Assembly (NCBI RefSeq): GCF_020621385.1
Contig: NZ_JAESVA010000002.1
Span: 124,001-188,000, forward strand
DNA: 64,000 nucleotides
Reading direction: 5' to 3'
Source of the DNA: Acidisoma cellulosilyticum
GTDB taxonomy: Bacteria > Pseudomonadota > Alphaproteobacteria > Acetobacterales > Acetobacteraceae
Shown: positions 17,479-26,170 of the stretch, piece after piece
How the letters are laid out: the number at the start of each line of letters is the position of its first letter
Numbering within the stretch: position 1 is the first letter of the stretch
Notes under the pieces: generated by a model
The model's database searches: none
Seen by the model: only the letters and a program-made list of their open reading frames with translations
Told to the model about the DNA's origin: nothing
Made by a program: the position numbers and the translations under genes

Positions 17479-18827
17479 TAGGCCTGCGGCCCGGCTTCGC
17501 CGAAGACGCGCGTATAGAGCGCATCGAGCGCTTTCAGATGGATGCGGGAATCCATGGCATTATCCAGCACCTCTGCCGGCACGACGCCGCCCACTTCCGG
17601 ATCGGCATCCAGATTTTCGCGGAAGGACTTGCCTTCGGGCGTGCCGAGCTTGGTCCAGGTCTCCATCGCATTGCGCTGGACGATGCGATAGGCGTCCTCA
17701 CGCAGAATGCCGGAACGCGCCAGCGCCAGCAGCACTTCGCCGCTATGCACGACACCACCCAGGCTTTCCAGATTGGCGGCCATCCGCTCGGGATAAACCA
17801 GCAGCTTGTCCATCATCCCGGCCAGACGCTGCAGCGCGAAGTTGAGCGCGATGGAGGCGTCCGGCGCGAACACGCGCTCGACCGCGGAGTGGCTGATGTC
17901 CCGCTCATGCCACAGCGTCACATTCTCCAGCGCCGGCACCACGGCCGCGCGGACGATACGGGCAAGACCGGTCAGGTTCTCGCTCAGCACCGGATTGCGC
18001 TTATGCGGCATGGCGGACGAGCCCTTCTGCCCCGCATGGAAGAATTCCTCCGCCTCGCGCACTTCCGACCGCTGCAGATGGCGCACTTCGGTCGCCAGCC
18101 GCTCGACGCCGGCGGCGACCACGGCGAGTGCCGAGAACCAGGCCGCGTGCCGGTCACGCGGGATGACCTGGGTGGAGACGGGTTCGGACGCGAGGCCGAG
18201 CTTCTCGGCGACGTAATCCTCAACCCGCGTGTCGAGATGGGCATAGGTACCGACGGCGCCGGAAATGGCGCAGGTCGCGATTTCGGCACGCGCCGCGACC
18301 AAACGCGCGCGGTTGCGGGCGAATTCCGCGTAATGCCCGGCCATCTTCAGGCCGAAACTGGTCGGCTCGGCATGGATCGCGTGGCTGCGGCCGATGGTCA
18401 GCGTGTATTTATGCGCGAAAGCCTGCTTCTTCAGCGCGGCCAGAACGGCGTCCACATCGGCGATCAGAATATCGGTCGCCTGGGTCAGCTGCACGGCCAG
18501 GCAGGTATCGAGCACGTCCGAACTCGTCATGCCCAGATGGACGAAGCGGCTGTCCGGCCCCACGCCTTCGGCAAGCCAGGTCAGGAAGGCGATGACGTCA
18601 TGGCGCGTCACGGCCTCGATCTCGTCGATCTTGGTGACATCGGCCTCGGTCATGGCGGCCACCATCGGCGCGCCGCGTTCGCGGATGGTGCGGGCGGATT
18701 CCGCCGGCACGGCACCGACCATCGCCATGCCTTCCGCCGCCAGTGCCTCGATCTCGAACCAGATCTGGTAGCGATTGATGGGCGCCCAGATGGCCGCCAT
18801 TTCGGGGCGAGAATAACGAGGAACCAT
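17478..18827 (-). CDS. purB: Adenylosuccinate lyase
   Basis: A 449-residue member of the fumarase/aspartase superfamily. It splits SAICAR to AICAR and adenylosuccinate to AMP plus fumarate in purine synthesis. The signature GSSAMPHKRNP, TSSDVLDT and TIGRSHAIHAEP are all visible. ATG 18827 is chosen because TTTTGGAGAC precedes it and MVPRYSRPEM is the usual PurB N-terminus; the frame runs open upstream to 19154 over the TerC gene and that part is not coding. The TAG stop is made by the end of the abutting repeat. Confidence 0.96.
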   Translation of the reverse strand: MVPRYSRPEMAAIWAPINRYQIWFEIEALAAEGMAMVGAVPAESARTIRERGAPMVAAMTEADVTKIDEIEAVTRHDVIAFLTWLAEGVGPDSRFVHLGMTSSDVLDTCLAVQLTQATDILIADVDAVLAALKKQAFAHKYTLTIGRSHAIHAEPTSFGLKMAGHYAEFARNRARLVAARAEIATCAISGAVGTYAHLDTRVEDYVAEKLGLASEPVSTQVIPRDRHAAWFSALAVVAAGVERLATEVRHLQRSEVREAEEFFHAGQKGSSAMPHKRNPVLSENLTGLARIVRAAVVPALENVTLWHERDISHSAVERVFAPDASIALNFALQRLAGMMDKLLVYPERMAANLESLGGVVHSGEVLLALARSGILREDAYRIVQRNAMETWTKLGTPEGKSFRENLDADPEVGGVVPAEVLDNAMDSRIHLKALDALYTRVFGEAGPQA

Positions 18828-18915
18828 GTGACGTCTCCAAAAAAAGCGCGTTGGGGCCGCCCTAAACCCCATGGCCAGCGTTGACAAGCACGGTGCTGGC
18901 TTCAGATGAAGGGAA

Positions 18916-19545
18916 ATGAACGAAACAATCCTGCTTTCCCAAATTGCCGCCCTCGCCCAGGTGCTGATGATCGACCTGGTGCTGGCGGGCGATAACGCCG
19001 TCGTCATCGGCCTCGCCGTCGCGGGGCTGGCGCCCGCGCAGAAGCGCAAGGCCGTGCTGGCCGGCATCGGCTTCGCTGTCGTCATCCGCATCGCCATGGC
19101 CATGGTGGCGCTGAAACTTCTCGCCATCGTCGGGCTGACGCTGGCGGGCGGCATCCTGCTGCTATGGGTTTGCTGGAAGATGTTCCGCGAATTGCGCCAT
19201 CGCGCGAATCACGCGGATGGCGGTGCGCCGGCTATCGCCAAGACGCCCTTGCAGGCGGCCATTCAGATCGCCATCGCCGATATTTCCATGAGCCTGGACA
19301 ATGTGCTGGCCGTGGCCGGGGCCGCGCATGAGCATCCCTGGATACTCGCCCTCGGCCTGCTGCTGTCGGTGGTTTTGATGGGAATCGCCGCCAGCGTCAT
19401 CGCCACACAGCTGGAAAAGCGCCGCTGGATCGCCTGGGTCGGCCTCGCCGTCGTGCTATTCGTCGCGGTGAAGATGATCTGGGAAGGCACGCATAAGGTC
19501 ATCGAGCATTTCGGCTATATGCCGATGCCGGGCATCGCCGGGTAA
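18916..19545 (+). CDS. TerC-family integral membrane protein, YjbE type
   Basis: A 209-residue inner-membrane protein with about seven hydrophobic segments. Two half-repeats carry the TerC acidic motifs: MIDLVLAGDNAVVIGLA and IADISMSLDNVLAVAG. The family is linked to metal, especially manganese, efflux or metalation of exported proteins. It is divergent from purB, 88 bp away, and monocistronic. Specific cation is not readable. Confidence 0.9.
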   Translation: MNETILLSQIAALAQVLMIDLVLAGDNAVVIGLAVAGLAPAQKRKAVLAGIGFAVVIRIAMAMVALKLLAIVGLTLAGGILLLWVCWKMFRELRHRANHADGGAPAIAKTPLQAAIQIAIADISMSLDNVLAVAGAAHEHPWILALGLLLSVVLMGIAASVIATQLEKRRWIAWVGLAVVLFVAVKMIWEGTHKVIEHFGYMPMPGIAG

Positions 19546-19574
19546 GGCCACCCCCGCAGGATCGCCGTCCCGCG

Positions 19575-19632
19575 CCTACCCTTAGCTGCCTACCCTTAGC
19601 TGTCGTCCCCGGCATGAAGCCGGGAACGACGA
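19575..19632. terminator. Tandem 14-mer and hairpin between convergent TerC and mdh genes
   Basis: CCTACCCTTAGCTG occurs twice head to tail (19575-19588, 19589-19602), followed by the dyad TCGTCCCCGGC/GCCGGGAACGA (to 19632). It lies between the ends of two convergent genes and could terminate both, though no long T tract follows. Confidence 0.45.
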
Positions 19633-19642
19633 CGGAGGAGCG

Positions 19643-20620
19643 TTACTTGCCCAGAGCGGCGGAAATCTCGCTTTGCAACTCGTTGACGGTGACGGCGATC
19701 TTCTCGGCCGAGAAGGCGTCGATTTCCAGACCCGTGACGCGCTGGTATTCGCCGTCGGCGCAGATCACCGGCACGCCGGCGATGATGCCTTCGGGGATGC
19801 CGTAGGAGCCGTCGGACGGGATCGCCATCGAGACCCAACCGCCGTTCGAGCCTTGCACCCAATCATGCATATGGTCGATCGCGGCATTGGCAGCGGAGGC
19901 AGCGGAGGACGCGCCGCGCGCTTCGATGATGGCCGCACCGCGCTGGCCCACCTTCGGGATGAAGGTCTCGCGATACCAAGCCTCGTCATTCACCATCGCG
20001 GACAGGCTCTGCCCGCCGGAGGTCGCGTAGCGCCAATCGGCCAGCATGGTCGGCGAATGATTGCCCCAAATGATCATCTTTTCGACGGTCGAGACCGGAA
20101 CCCCGGCTTTCGCGGCGAGCAGCGACAGCGCGCGGTTATGGTCCAGGCGGACCATGGCGGTGACATTCGCCTTCGGGAAATCGGGCGCGAAAGCCGAAAG
20201 GATGCCGGCATTTGTGTTCGCCGGATTGCCGACCACGATCACCTTCGCGTCGCGCTTGGCATTCTCGTTCAAAGCCTTGCCCTGAACCTTGAAGATCTCG
20301 GCATTGGCGAGCAGCAGGTCGGCGCGCTCCATGCCCTTCGAGCGCGGGCGCGAGCCGACCAGGAAGGCGGCATCGGCGTCGCGGAAGGCGACCGCCGGAT
20401 CATCGGTGATGACGACGTCCTGCAGCAGCGGGAAAGCGCAATCCTCAAGCTCCATCACCACGCCGCGGACGGCGGCCTGGGCCTGCGGCAGGTCGAGAAG
20501 CTGGAGAATAATCGGCTGGTCACGGCCGAAAACGTCGCCTTGGGCGAGACGGAAGAGAAGCGCGTAGCAAATCTGGCCGGCAGCGCCGGTTACGGTCACG
20601 CGTTTGGCGGGACGAGACAT
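19643..20620 (-). CDS. mdh: Malate dehydrogenase (NAD)
   Basis: A 325-residue enzyme interconverting malate and oxaloacetate in the TCA cycle. The cofactor loop is TGAAGQI; catalytic residues lie in MVRLDHNRA and [10 protein letters not shown]. The sequence is of the cytosolic-like type found in Burkholderia, actinobacteria and some acetic acid bacteria, not the LDH-like type usually clustered with sucCD in Alphaproteobacteria. It is monocistronic. Its antisense strand is open for 799 codons, a composition effect. Confidence 0.95.
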   Translation of the reverse strand: MSRPAKRVTVTGAAGQICYALLFRLAQGDVFGRDQPIILQLLDLPQAQAAVRGVVMELEDCAFPLLQDVVITDDPAVAFRDADAAFLVGSRPRSKGMERADLLLANAEIFKVQGKALNENAKRDAKVIVVGNPANTNAGILSAFAPDFPKANVTAMVRLDHNRALSLLAAKAGVPVSTVEKMIIWGNHSPTMLADWRYATSGGQSLSAMVNDEAWYRETFIPKVGQRGAAIIEARGASSAASAANAAIDHMHDWVQGSNGGWVSMAIPSDGSYGIPEGIIAGVPVICADGEYQRVTGLEIDAFSAEKIAVTVNELQSEISAALGK

Positions 20621-20761
20621 GTGAGCGTCCTATGTTCTTCACAGAGACAGGCTGTATGCGCTGTCTCTGCCCGCTTTCCAATCCGCTTAACGGATCGGTG
20701 TCATCGCGAAATTCGGACCCAGGCTCCCGCTAAAGGGACAGGCAGCCTGCCCTGGCCGAGG

Positions 20762-21127
20762 TCACAGCAGTTCCGTCAGAGTCTCAGCCGGGCGGCAGAG
20801 TTTTGCCCCGCGCCTTGTCTGCACAATCGGCCTTTCCACCAAAACCGGATGCGCCACCATGGCGTCCAGAATGGCGTCGTCCGAGACGCCCGCATCCAAA
20901 AGACCGAGTTCCTCGGCCGGCGTGCCGCGACGGCGCAGAATATCGCGCGGGTGCGCCTTCATGGCGCGCAGCAGGGATTGCAGCTGCGGCTTGGTCCAGC
21001 CGGTCTTGAGATAAAGGACGATCGTGGGCGTGATGCCGGCTGCCTCGATCCGGCCGAGCACGGTCCGCGACGTGCCGCAGGCCGGGTTGTGGAAAATCGT
21101 GACGGCGTCGGCGGTTTCACCGGTCAT
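20762..21127 (-). CDS. ArsC-family arsenate reductase-like protein
   Basis: A 121-residue thioredoxin-fold protein. The catalytic Cys is in NPACGTSR and the anion-binding Arg in LVERPIV, as in glutaredoxin-dependent ArsC/YfgD enzymes. AAGGA lies nine bases before ATG 21127 but abuts an earlier ATG at 21136, so 21127 is the better start. No other ars gene is nearby, so a role in arsenate resistance is only possible. It lies 12 bp after the HWE kinase stop on the same strand. Confidence 0.88.
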   Translation of the reverse strand: MTGETADAVTIFHNPACGTSRTVLGRIEAAGITPTIVLYLKTGWTKPQLQSLLRAMKAHPRDILRRRGTPAEELGLLDAGVSDDAILDAMVAHPVLVERPIVQTRRGAKLCRPAETLTELL

Positions 21128-21139
21128 CGCGCCCATTCC

Positions 21140-22144
21140 TTACAGGCAGAAATGCACGACGCATTGCACGCCCGTGCTGTCATAGGTGATTTCGGTCTTG
21201 CCTTCCTGGCCACGGAACGCGGACCCGATCAGCCGCGTGCCGAAGCCCTGGGCCTTGGGCGGGGACACCGGCGGACCGCCGATTTCCCGCCATTGCAGAT
21301 GCACCATGCGACCCTTTCGGCGCCAGCCGATCTCCACCCGCCCGTCCGGCACCGACAAGGCCCCGTATTTCACCGCATTGGTCGCGAGTTCATGGATGAT
21401 CAGGGCCAGCGGCGTCGCGGTGCGCGGCGTAATCGGCACCGGTGGGCCGCTGATCTGGCAATTATGATGACCGAAGGGGGTCAGGACGCGCGCCACCAGC
21501 ATATCCAGATTGGCCGGCGTCAGCGCCTCGTTATCGGTCATGTCGAGGGCGAGTGCCAGGCCCAGCGCCTCCAACCGGTCATAGAACTGCTCCTGATAGT
21601 CAGGAAGCCCCTTGGACCGCCGCGCCGTCTGCTGAGAAATCGCCTGCACCAGGCCCATCAGATTGCGAATCCGGTGGCGCATCTCCTGCGTCAGCAGCAG
21701 CGCCTGCTCCTCCGCCGCGCGATGGGACTCGACCAGTTTCTTGAACAGGCCGCAGATCACCAGAATGACGATGCCGGAGACCAGATAGCCGAGCAGGACC
21801 TGCACATCCGTCGCGCTGACGATGAAGCCGTTATGCGGGACCAGCCAGCAATAGTCGCCGATCAGCGCACTCAGCACCAGGCAGGTCAGGCCGGGACCGA
21901 TTCCCCCCCAGAAACTCGCGATCATCAGGGCGGGAAAGAAGGTGAAGAAGGCGCCGCGACTGCCCGATGCCGTCGTCAAACCGAAGCGCAGGACGACCGC
22001 GATCACAAGGCAGCCCAATGCCAAGGCCTGGCCCTGCCAAAACGTAAGCCGGGCCTGGGGGGCAAGTCTTAACCACCACCGGCCGGCGCGCTTTTGCAGA
22101 GAGCCAGCGCCCACTATTCCCCTTTCCGGACCAATGTCCGGCAT
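21140..22144 (-). CDS. Membrane-bound HWE-type sensor histidine kinase
   Basis: A 334-residue kinase. About four hydrophobic segments (residues 40-135) resemble a DUF4118/MASE-like sensor. The phosphoacceptor box is EMRHRIRNLMGLVQAI, the N box LALIIHELATNAVKYGAL, and the HWE-type signature LQWREIGG with GFGTRLI follows. The D/F boxes are short, as usual for this class. No response regulator is adjacent; the orphan receiver at 8.2 kb is one possible partner. It shares a strand with the downstream arsC-like gene. Confidence 0.9.
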   Translation of the reverse strand: MPDIGPERGIVGAGSLQKRAGRWWLRLAPQARLTFWQGQALALGCLVIAVVLRFGLTTASGSRGAFFTFFPALMIASFWGGIGPGLTCLVLSALIGDYCWLVPHNGFIVSATDVQVLLGYLVSGIVILVICGLFKKLVESHRAAEEQALLLTQEMRHRIRNLMGLVQAISQQTARRSKGLPDYQEQFYDRLEALGLALALDMTDNEALTPANLDMLVARVLTPFGHHNCQISGPPVPITPRTATPLALIIHELATNAVKYGALSVPDGRVEIGWRRKGRMVHLQWREIGGPPVSPPKAQGFGTRLIGSAFRGQEGKTEITYDSTGVQCVVHFCL

Positions 22145-22213
22145 CGCAATTATGTGATCTCAGACATGAGGTTTGCCGGTTCGGGGCGGAAAGTTCAACC
22201 CGTGATCGGAACG

Positions 22214-22993
22214 CTAGCGCCGGAGTTCCATCTGGATGGGGCCTTCGCGGCGGCCGTGGGTGAATTGATCGACGATCGGATTGCCCGACTCGAGAATCTG
22301 GGCGGCCGGGCCTTCCCAGATGATCCGCCCCTTATGCAGCATGGCCGCGCGATCGCCGATGCGCTGCGAACTGGCCATATCATGCGTAATCGCAATCGCC
22401 GTGCTGCCCAGACGTTTCACGCAATCGACGATGAGACCGTCGATGACCGCACCCATGATCGGGTCCAGCCCGGTCGTCGGTTCGTCGAAGAACATGATCG
22501 CGGGTTCCGACGCGATGGCGCGAGCCAGCGCCACGCGCTTCTGCATGCCGCCCGAGAGTTCCGAGGGCGAGAGATCGCCGACGGACGGCGCCAGACCCAC
22601 CTGGCCCAGCACCGTATCGGCTTTTTGATGCGCGGCGGCGCGGCTGGACTGGTGCCGCGCGATCAGCCCGAAGGCGACATTGTCGCGCACCGTCATGCTG
22701 TCGAACAGCGCGCCATTCTGGAACAGCATGCCGATTTCGGCGCGCGCATCCTGTCGCGCCCGGCGTCCGAGCGTCAGGATATCCTGCCCGTCGATTTCGA
22801 TACGGCCCGCGTCAGGCTCGATCAGGCCCAGAATGCATTTGAGCAGCACCGATTTGCCGGTGCCGGACCCGCCGATGACGACCATGGAGGTGCCGGCAGC
22901 GACGTCGAGATCGACGCCGTCCAGCACGGGCTTGGACCCGAAAGCCTTGCGCAGGCCGCGAATACGGATTTTGGGAATGTCAGCCGCGCTCAT
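22214..22993 (-). CDS. mlaF: Phospholipid ABC transporter ATP-binding protein MlaF
   Basis: A 259-residue ABC ATPase: Walker A GGSGTGKS, Q loop with MLFQNGALFDSMTV, signature LSGGMQKRVALARA and Walker B IMFFDEPTTGLDP. GALFDSMTVRDNVAF is characteristic of the MlaF/Ttg2A group that powers inter-membrane phospholipid traffic and outer-membrane asymmetry. It overlaps mlaE by four bases, so they are translated together. MlaD, MlaB and MlaC are not in the window. Confidence 0.93.
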   Translation of the reverse strand: MSAADIPKIRIRGLRKAFGSKPVLDGVDLDVAAGTSMVVIGGSGTGKSVLLKCILGLIEPDAGRIEIDGQDILTLGRRARQDARAEIGMLFQNGALFDSMTVRDNVAFGLIARHQSSRAAAHQKADTVLGQVGLAPSVGDLSPSELSGGMQKRVALARAIASEPAIMFFDEPTTGLDPIMGAVIDGLIVDCVKRLGSTAIAITHDMASSQRIGDRAAMLHKGRIIWEGPAAQILESGNPIVDQFTHGRREGPIQMELRR

Positions 22994-23775
22994 CGGGTGA
23001 AGAAGACCTCGGTCATGCCGTAGTCGAGCGCCAGGACCAGGACCGAGGCCATGACGACGGCGGAGGTGGTGGCCGAGCCCACGCCTTCGGCGCCGCCTCG
23101 GCTGCGATAGCCGTGGAAGCAGCCAGACAGCGCGATGATGAAGCCGAAGACCACGGCCTTGGCCAGGCCGAGCGTCACATCGCCGGTGTGGAGGGCGGCA
23201 AGACTGTCCTGGATATAAGTCTGGCCGTTGAAGCCGAGCTTGACGGTGGAGACGATAAAGCCGCCGAGCACGCCCAGAATATCGGCGATGATCACCAGGA
23301 TCGGCATGGCGACGATGCCGGCCAGCAACCGGGGCGCCACCAGATATTTCATCGGCTTGGTCGACAGCGTCTGCAGCGCGTCGATCTGGTCGGTCACCCG
23401 CATGGTGCCGAGCTCGGCGGCCATGGCCGCCCCCGCGCGGCCCGCCATCATCAGTCCCGCCAGCACCGGGCCAAGCTCGCGGGTGACGGACAGGGCCACG
23501 ATCGTCGCGATCTGCGACTGCGCGGCATAGCGCGCGAAACCGGTATAGGATTGCAGCGCGATGACCATGCCGGCGAAGATCGCCGTTAGCGCCACCACCG
23601 GCAGGGACAGGAAGCCCATGCCGAAGATCGCCCGGCCGAATAGGCGCGGGTAATAGGGCGGCAGGAATATATGGATCAGGCCTTCGACGGCGAAGATCGC
23701 CAGAGCCCCGGCCGAGCGGCAGCAGGCGATGGCGCCGCGACCAATTGTCGCCACCACGTTCAGAATCGCATTCAT
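22990..23775 (-). CDS. mlaE: Phospholipid ABC transporter permease MlaE
   Basis: A 261-residue inner-membrane permease with five or six hydrophobic segments. VTRELGPVLAGLMMAGRAGAAMAAELGTM is the family core. With MlaF it forms the inner-membrane engine of the Mla lipid-transport system. Start and stop overlap its neighbours alr and mlaF by four bases each, indicating a compact operon. Confidence 0.93.
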   Translation of the reverse strand: MNAILNVVATIGRGAIACCRSAGALAIFAVEGLIHIFLPPYYPRLFGRAIFGMGFLSLPVVALTAIFAGMVIALQSYTGFARYAAQSQIATIVALSVTRELGPVLAGLMMAGRAGAAMAAELGTMRVTDQIDALQTLSTKPMKYLVAPRLLAGIVAMPILVIIADILGVLGGFIVSTVKLGFNGQTYIQDSLAALHTGDVTLGLAKAVVFGFIIALSGCFHGYRSRGGAEGVGSATTSAVVMASVLVLALDYGMTEVFFTR

Positions 23776-24935
23776 GCTTCCAGATAGACGCGATGGAAGC
23801 GTCTGCCCAGGGAGGTCAGGATTTCATATGCGTTAGTTCCGGCGAGCCGGGCCAGGCGTTCGGGCGGGATGGTGGGGCCGATGACCTCCATCCACGCCCC
23901 AAGAACGGCCGCCGGGCAGTCCGTTACATCGACGGTGATGAGGTCCATGGAGATGCGGCCGACGACGGGACATAGCTGACCGCCGAACGCGACCGCGGCC
24001 TTGCCGCTCAAGGCGCGATGATAGCCGTCGGCATAGCCGATGGGCAAAGTCGCGATCCGGCTCGGGCGGGTCGCGACCCATTGCCGGTCATAGCCGACGC
24101 TCTCCCCCGCCGGGATATCCCGGATCTGCATGATGCGGGCGCTGAGACGGGCGACGGCGCGCATCGGATTGGGGGCATCCGGTATTGGGTTGATGCCGTA
24201 GAGCGCGGCCCCCGGCCGCGCGAGATCGGAGGCGAAATCCGGCCCCAGAAACAGGCCCGAGGAATTGGCGAAACAGCGCTGCGCGGTCGGGAAATGCGCA
24301 GCCACTGCGGCAAAGCGGCGGGCCTGTTGCAGGTTGATCGGCGCGCCGGGGATATCGGCCGAGACCAGATGCGTCATGACGTAACGCAGATCTATGCCCT
24401 GCAACCGCGTCGGTTCGGCGATCAGCCGGGCGAGCGCCTCCGGAGACAGGCCGGTGCGGTTCATGCCCGTGTCGATATGCAGCAGCGCGGGCAAAGGCTG
24501 TCCCAGCCCGGCGGCCGCGCGGCCCCAGGCCTCGATCTCCGCCAGCGAGCCCAATGCCGGCACCAGACGATGGGCGATGAAATCCCGTTCCTCGCCCGGC
24601 CCCAGACCATGCAACACCGAGAGCATCGCGTCCGGCGCGCTGTGCCGGATGGCGACGGCTTCCATCAGATGGGCCGTAAAGATATGCCGGCAGCCGGCCT
24701 TGTACAGCGCCGACGCGACCCGGCTTGCGCCAAGGCCGTAGCCGTCCGCCTTCAGGACCGCTGCCGTATCTCGCCCTTGGCCGTGCAGGTCTCGCAACTG
24801 CCGCCAATTGGCGACGAGGGCACCAAGGTCGATCTCCAGCACCGATCCGGCGGAGGCATAGGGCTCAGCGATGATCGGTGTTCCTTTCTGACCCCAGGAT
24901 GATAGCGGCCGCGCGTCTGCCGTCCAGAATGGCAC
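23772..24935 (-). CDS. alr: Alanine racemase
   Basis: A 387-residue PLP enzyme making D-alanine for peptidoglycan. The cofactor Lys is at residue 62 in VLKADGYGLG; RISMDLITVDVT and the C-terminal beta domain are present. From ATG 24935 it overlaps the preceding oxidase gene by 71 bp. A good AAAGGA lies inside that overlap, but no in-frame ATG follows it, so the true start could be a non-ATG codon near 24880 or GTG in SVLEIDL. alr following dnaB is a familiar alphaproteobacterial order. Confidence 0.94.
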   Translation of the reverse strand: MPFWTADARPLSSWGQKGTPIIAEPYASAGSVLEIDLGALVANWRQLRDLHGQGRDTAAVLKADGYGLGASRVASALYKAGCRHIFTAHLMEAVAIRHSAPDAMLSVLHGLGPGEERDFIAHRLVPALGSLAEIEAWGRAAAGLGQPLPALLHIDTGMNRTGLSPEALARLIAEPTRLQGIDLRYVMTHLVSADIPGAPINLQQARRFAAVAAHFPTAQRCFANSSGLFLGPDFASDLARPGAALYGINPIPDAPNPMRAVARLSARIMQIRDIPAGESVGYDRQWVATRPSRIATLPIGYADGYHRALSGKAAVAFGGQLCPVVGRISMDLITVDVTDCPAAVLGAWMEVIGPTIPPERLARLAGTNAYEILTSLGRRFHRVYLEA

Positions 24936-26154
24936 CGCCGACCGTGCCGGCCATGCCGTCCGTGCGGCAGGCTTCGCCCGCGAAGATCAGACGCCCGCCG
25001 GCCAGGGGCTCTGCCAAGGTTGCGCGCGCCGTCGTGGCGCCGGGCCTGGAATAGGTATAGGCGCCGAGATGATGCGGATCGGTCGCCCAATCGGTCGTGA
25101 TGCCACCCTCGGCGAAGATGCGATCGGCGTCGCTGCCGAGCATGTCGCGCCAAACCTCGCGCGCGAAAGCGAAGGCGGCCCTTGGGTCTCCGGCCAGATC
25201 CCAGGCCGTCTGGCCGCCGCAGAAACCGATGACATGGTCGGTATCGCGCGGCCAGGCGATGAAGCTGATGAAGGGATCGCCCAGCTTCTCCACGCAGCGA
25301 AAAAGCTGCGTCGGGCCCGTCATCCCCAGCCGGTCGCCTGCCGCCGCGCGCAGCACGATCTTGCTGAGCAGGCCCATGGGCAGATCGGCGATCGCCTGGG
25401 CCGTCGGCGCGGGCAGCGCGGGTGTGAAGGCGATTTGCCCGGCGGCCAAAACGCCGACCGAGACGGTGACGATGACGGCGCCGGCTTCGATGACGCCTTG
25501 CGGTGTCTCCACCCGCGTACGCGGCCCGTCCCAATCGATGCGGGTGGCGGGGCAATTCAGGCGGATCTCCCCCGCGCTGTCGGTCAGCATATCCAGCAGC
25601 AGCTGCCCCAACCCTTGGGGCGCCATCATATTGGTGCCGTCGAGCTGGTTGAGGCAGAAATCGGTCAGGCTGAGCACCTTTGCGTCCGATGCCTCGATCA
25701 GGCTCGCTTCCCAGGCTTCGATGGTGGGTGCGAAGGGATTCTCGTGCCGGAAAGGGCCGATGGCCTCGGCCAGCGGAAGGTCCGGTGTTTTGGGATGAGC
25801 GAAGACGCGCGCGAACCAGGCGGATTCGGCGGCCTCATAGGCCGCATGATCGGCGGGGCTGCCCTCGCGCCCGCCCAGGAACATGCGGCTTGGGTTGCCG
25901 AAAGCCTCCCGCAACGGAACGTCGCGGGCCTGGGCCAGATCCACCAGCGGGTTCTGTTCCGCCATATGCAGCCAGGCCGCCCCCTCATCCAGCCAGGCGC
26001 CGCCGAGGAAATCCGGGCGCGACGTGCGCGCCCGCCCGCCGGCGCGGGCCGAGGCTTCCAGAACGAGGGTTGTTTTGCCAGCCGCGCGCAGGCTGGCGGC
26101 GGCGGCCAAGCCGGCGGAGCCGGCACCGATAATCAGGACATCGACGAAAGTCAT
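24865..26154 (-). CDS. FAD-dependent amine oxidase-like protein
   Basis: A 429-residue flavoprotein. The FAD-binding loop IIGAGSAGLAAAASL opens the protein, GRARTSR follows at the expected spacing, and the C-terminus has the closing FAD motif (LIFAGEACRTDGMAGTVGGAI) of the flavin monoamine oxidase family. Substrate unknown; putrescine-type amines are possible. The frame is open upstream into dnaB, but family similarity begins only at ATG 26154. It lies between dnaB and alr, 16 bp after dnaB and overlapping alr, an unexpected lodger in this cluster. Confidence 0.88.
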   Translation of the reverse strand: MTFVDVLIIGAGSAGLAAAASLRAAGKTTLVLEASARAGGRARTSRPDFLGGAWLDEGAAWLHMAEQNPLVDLAQARDVPLREAFGNPSRMFLGGREGSPADHAAYEAAESAWFARVFAHPKTPDLPLAEAIGPFRHENPFAPTIEAWEASLIEASDAKVLSLTDFCLNQLDGTNMMAPQGLGQLLLDMLTDSAGEIRLNCPATRIDWDGPRTRVETPQGVIEAGAVIVTVSVGVLAAGQIAFTPALPAPTAQAIADLPMGLLSKIVLRAAAGDRLGMTGPTQLFRCVEKLGDPFISFIAWPRDTDHVIGFCGGQTAWDLAGDPRAAFAFAREVWRDMLGSDADRIFAEGGITTDWATDPHHLGAYTYSRPGATTARATLAEPLAGGRLIFAGEACRTDGMAGTVGGAILDGRRAAAIILGSERNTDHR

Positions 26155-26170
26155 ACCGTGCAGATTGTCA

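Noticed and set aside
17538-18884. A 448-codon plus-strand frame opposite purB
   Set aside because: purB has all catalytic motifs on the minus strand; the antisense product is His/Arg/Gly-rich without a domain.
18828-19154. N-terminal extension of purB
   Set aside because: The extra 109 codons overlap the TerC gene, have no PurB similarity, and a good ribosome-binding site precedes 18827.
19673-22072. A 799-codon plus-strand open frame opposite mdh, arsC and the HWE kinase
   Set aside because: It is antisense to three genes with intact family motifs, is rich in Arg/Gly/His/Asp as shadow frames are at high GC, and shows no domain.
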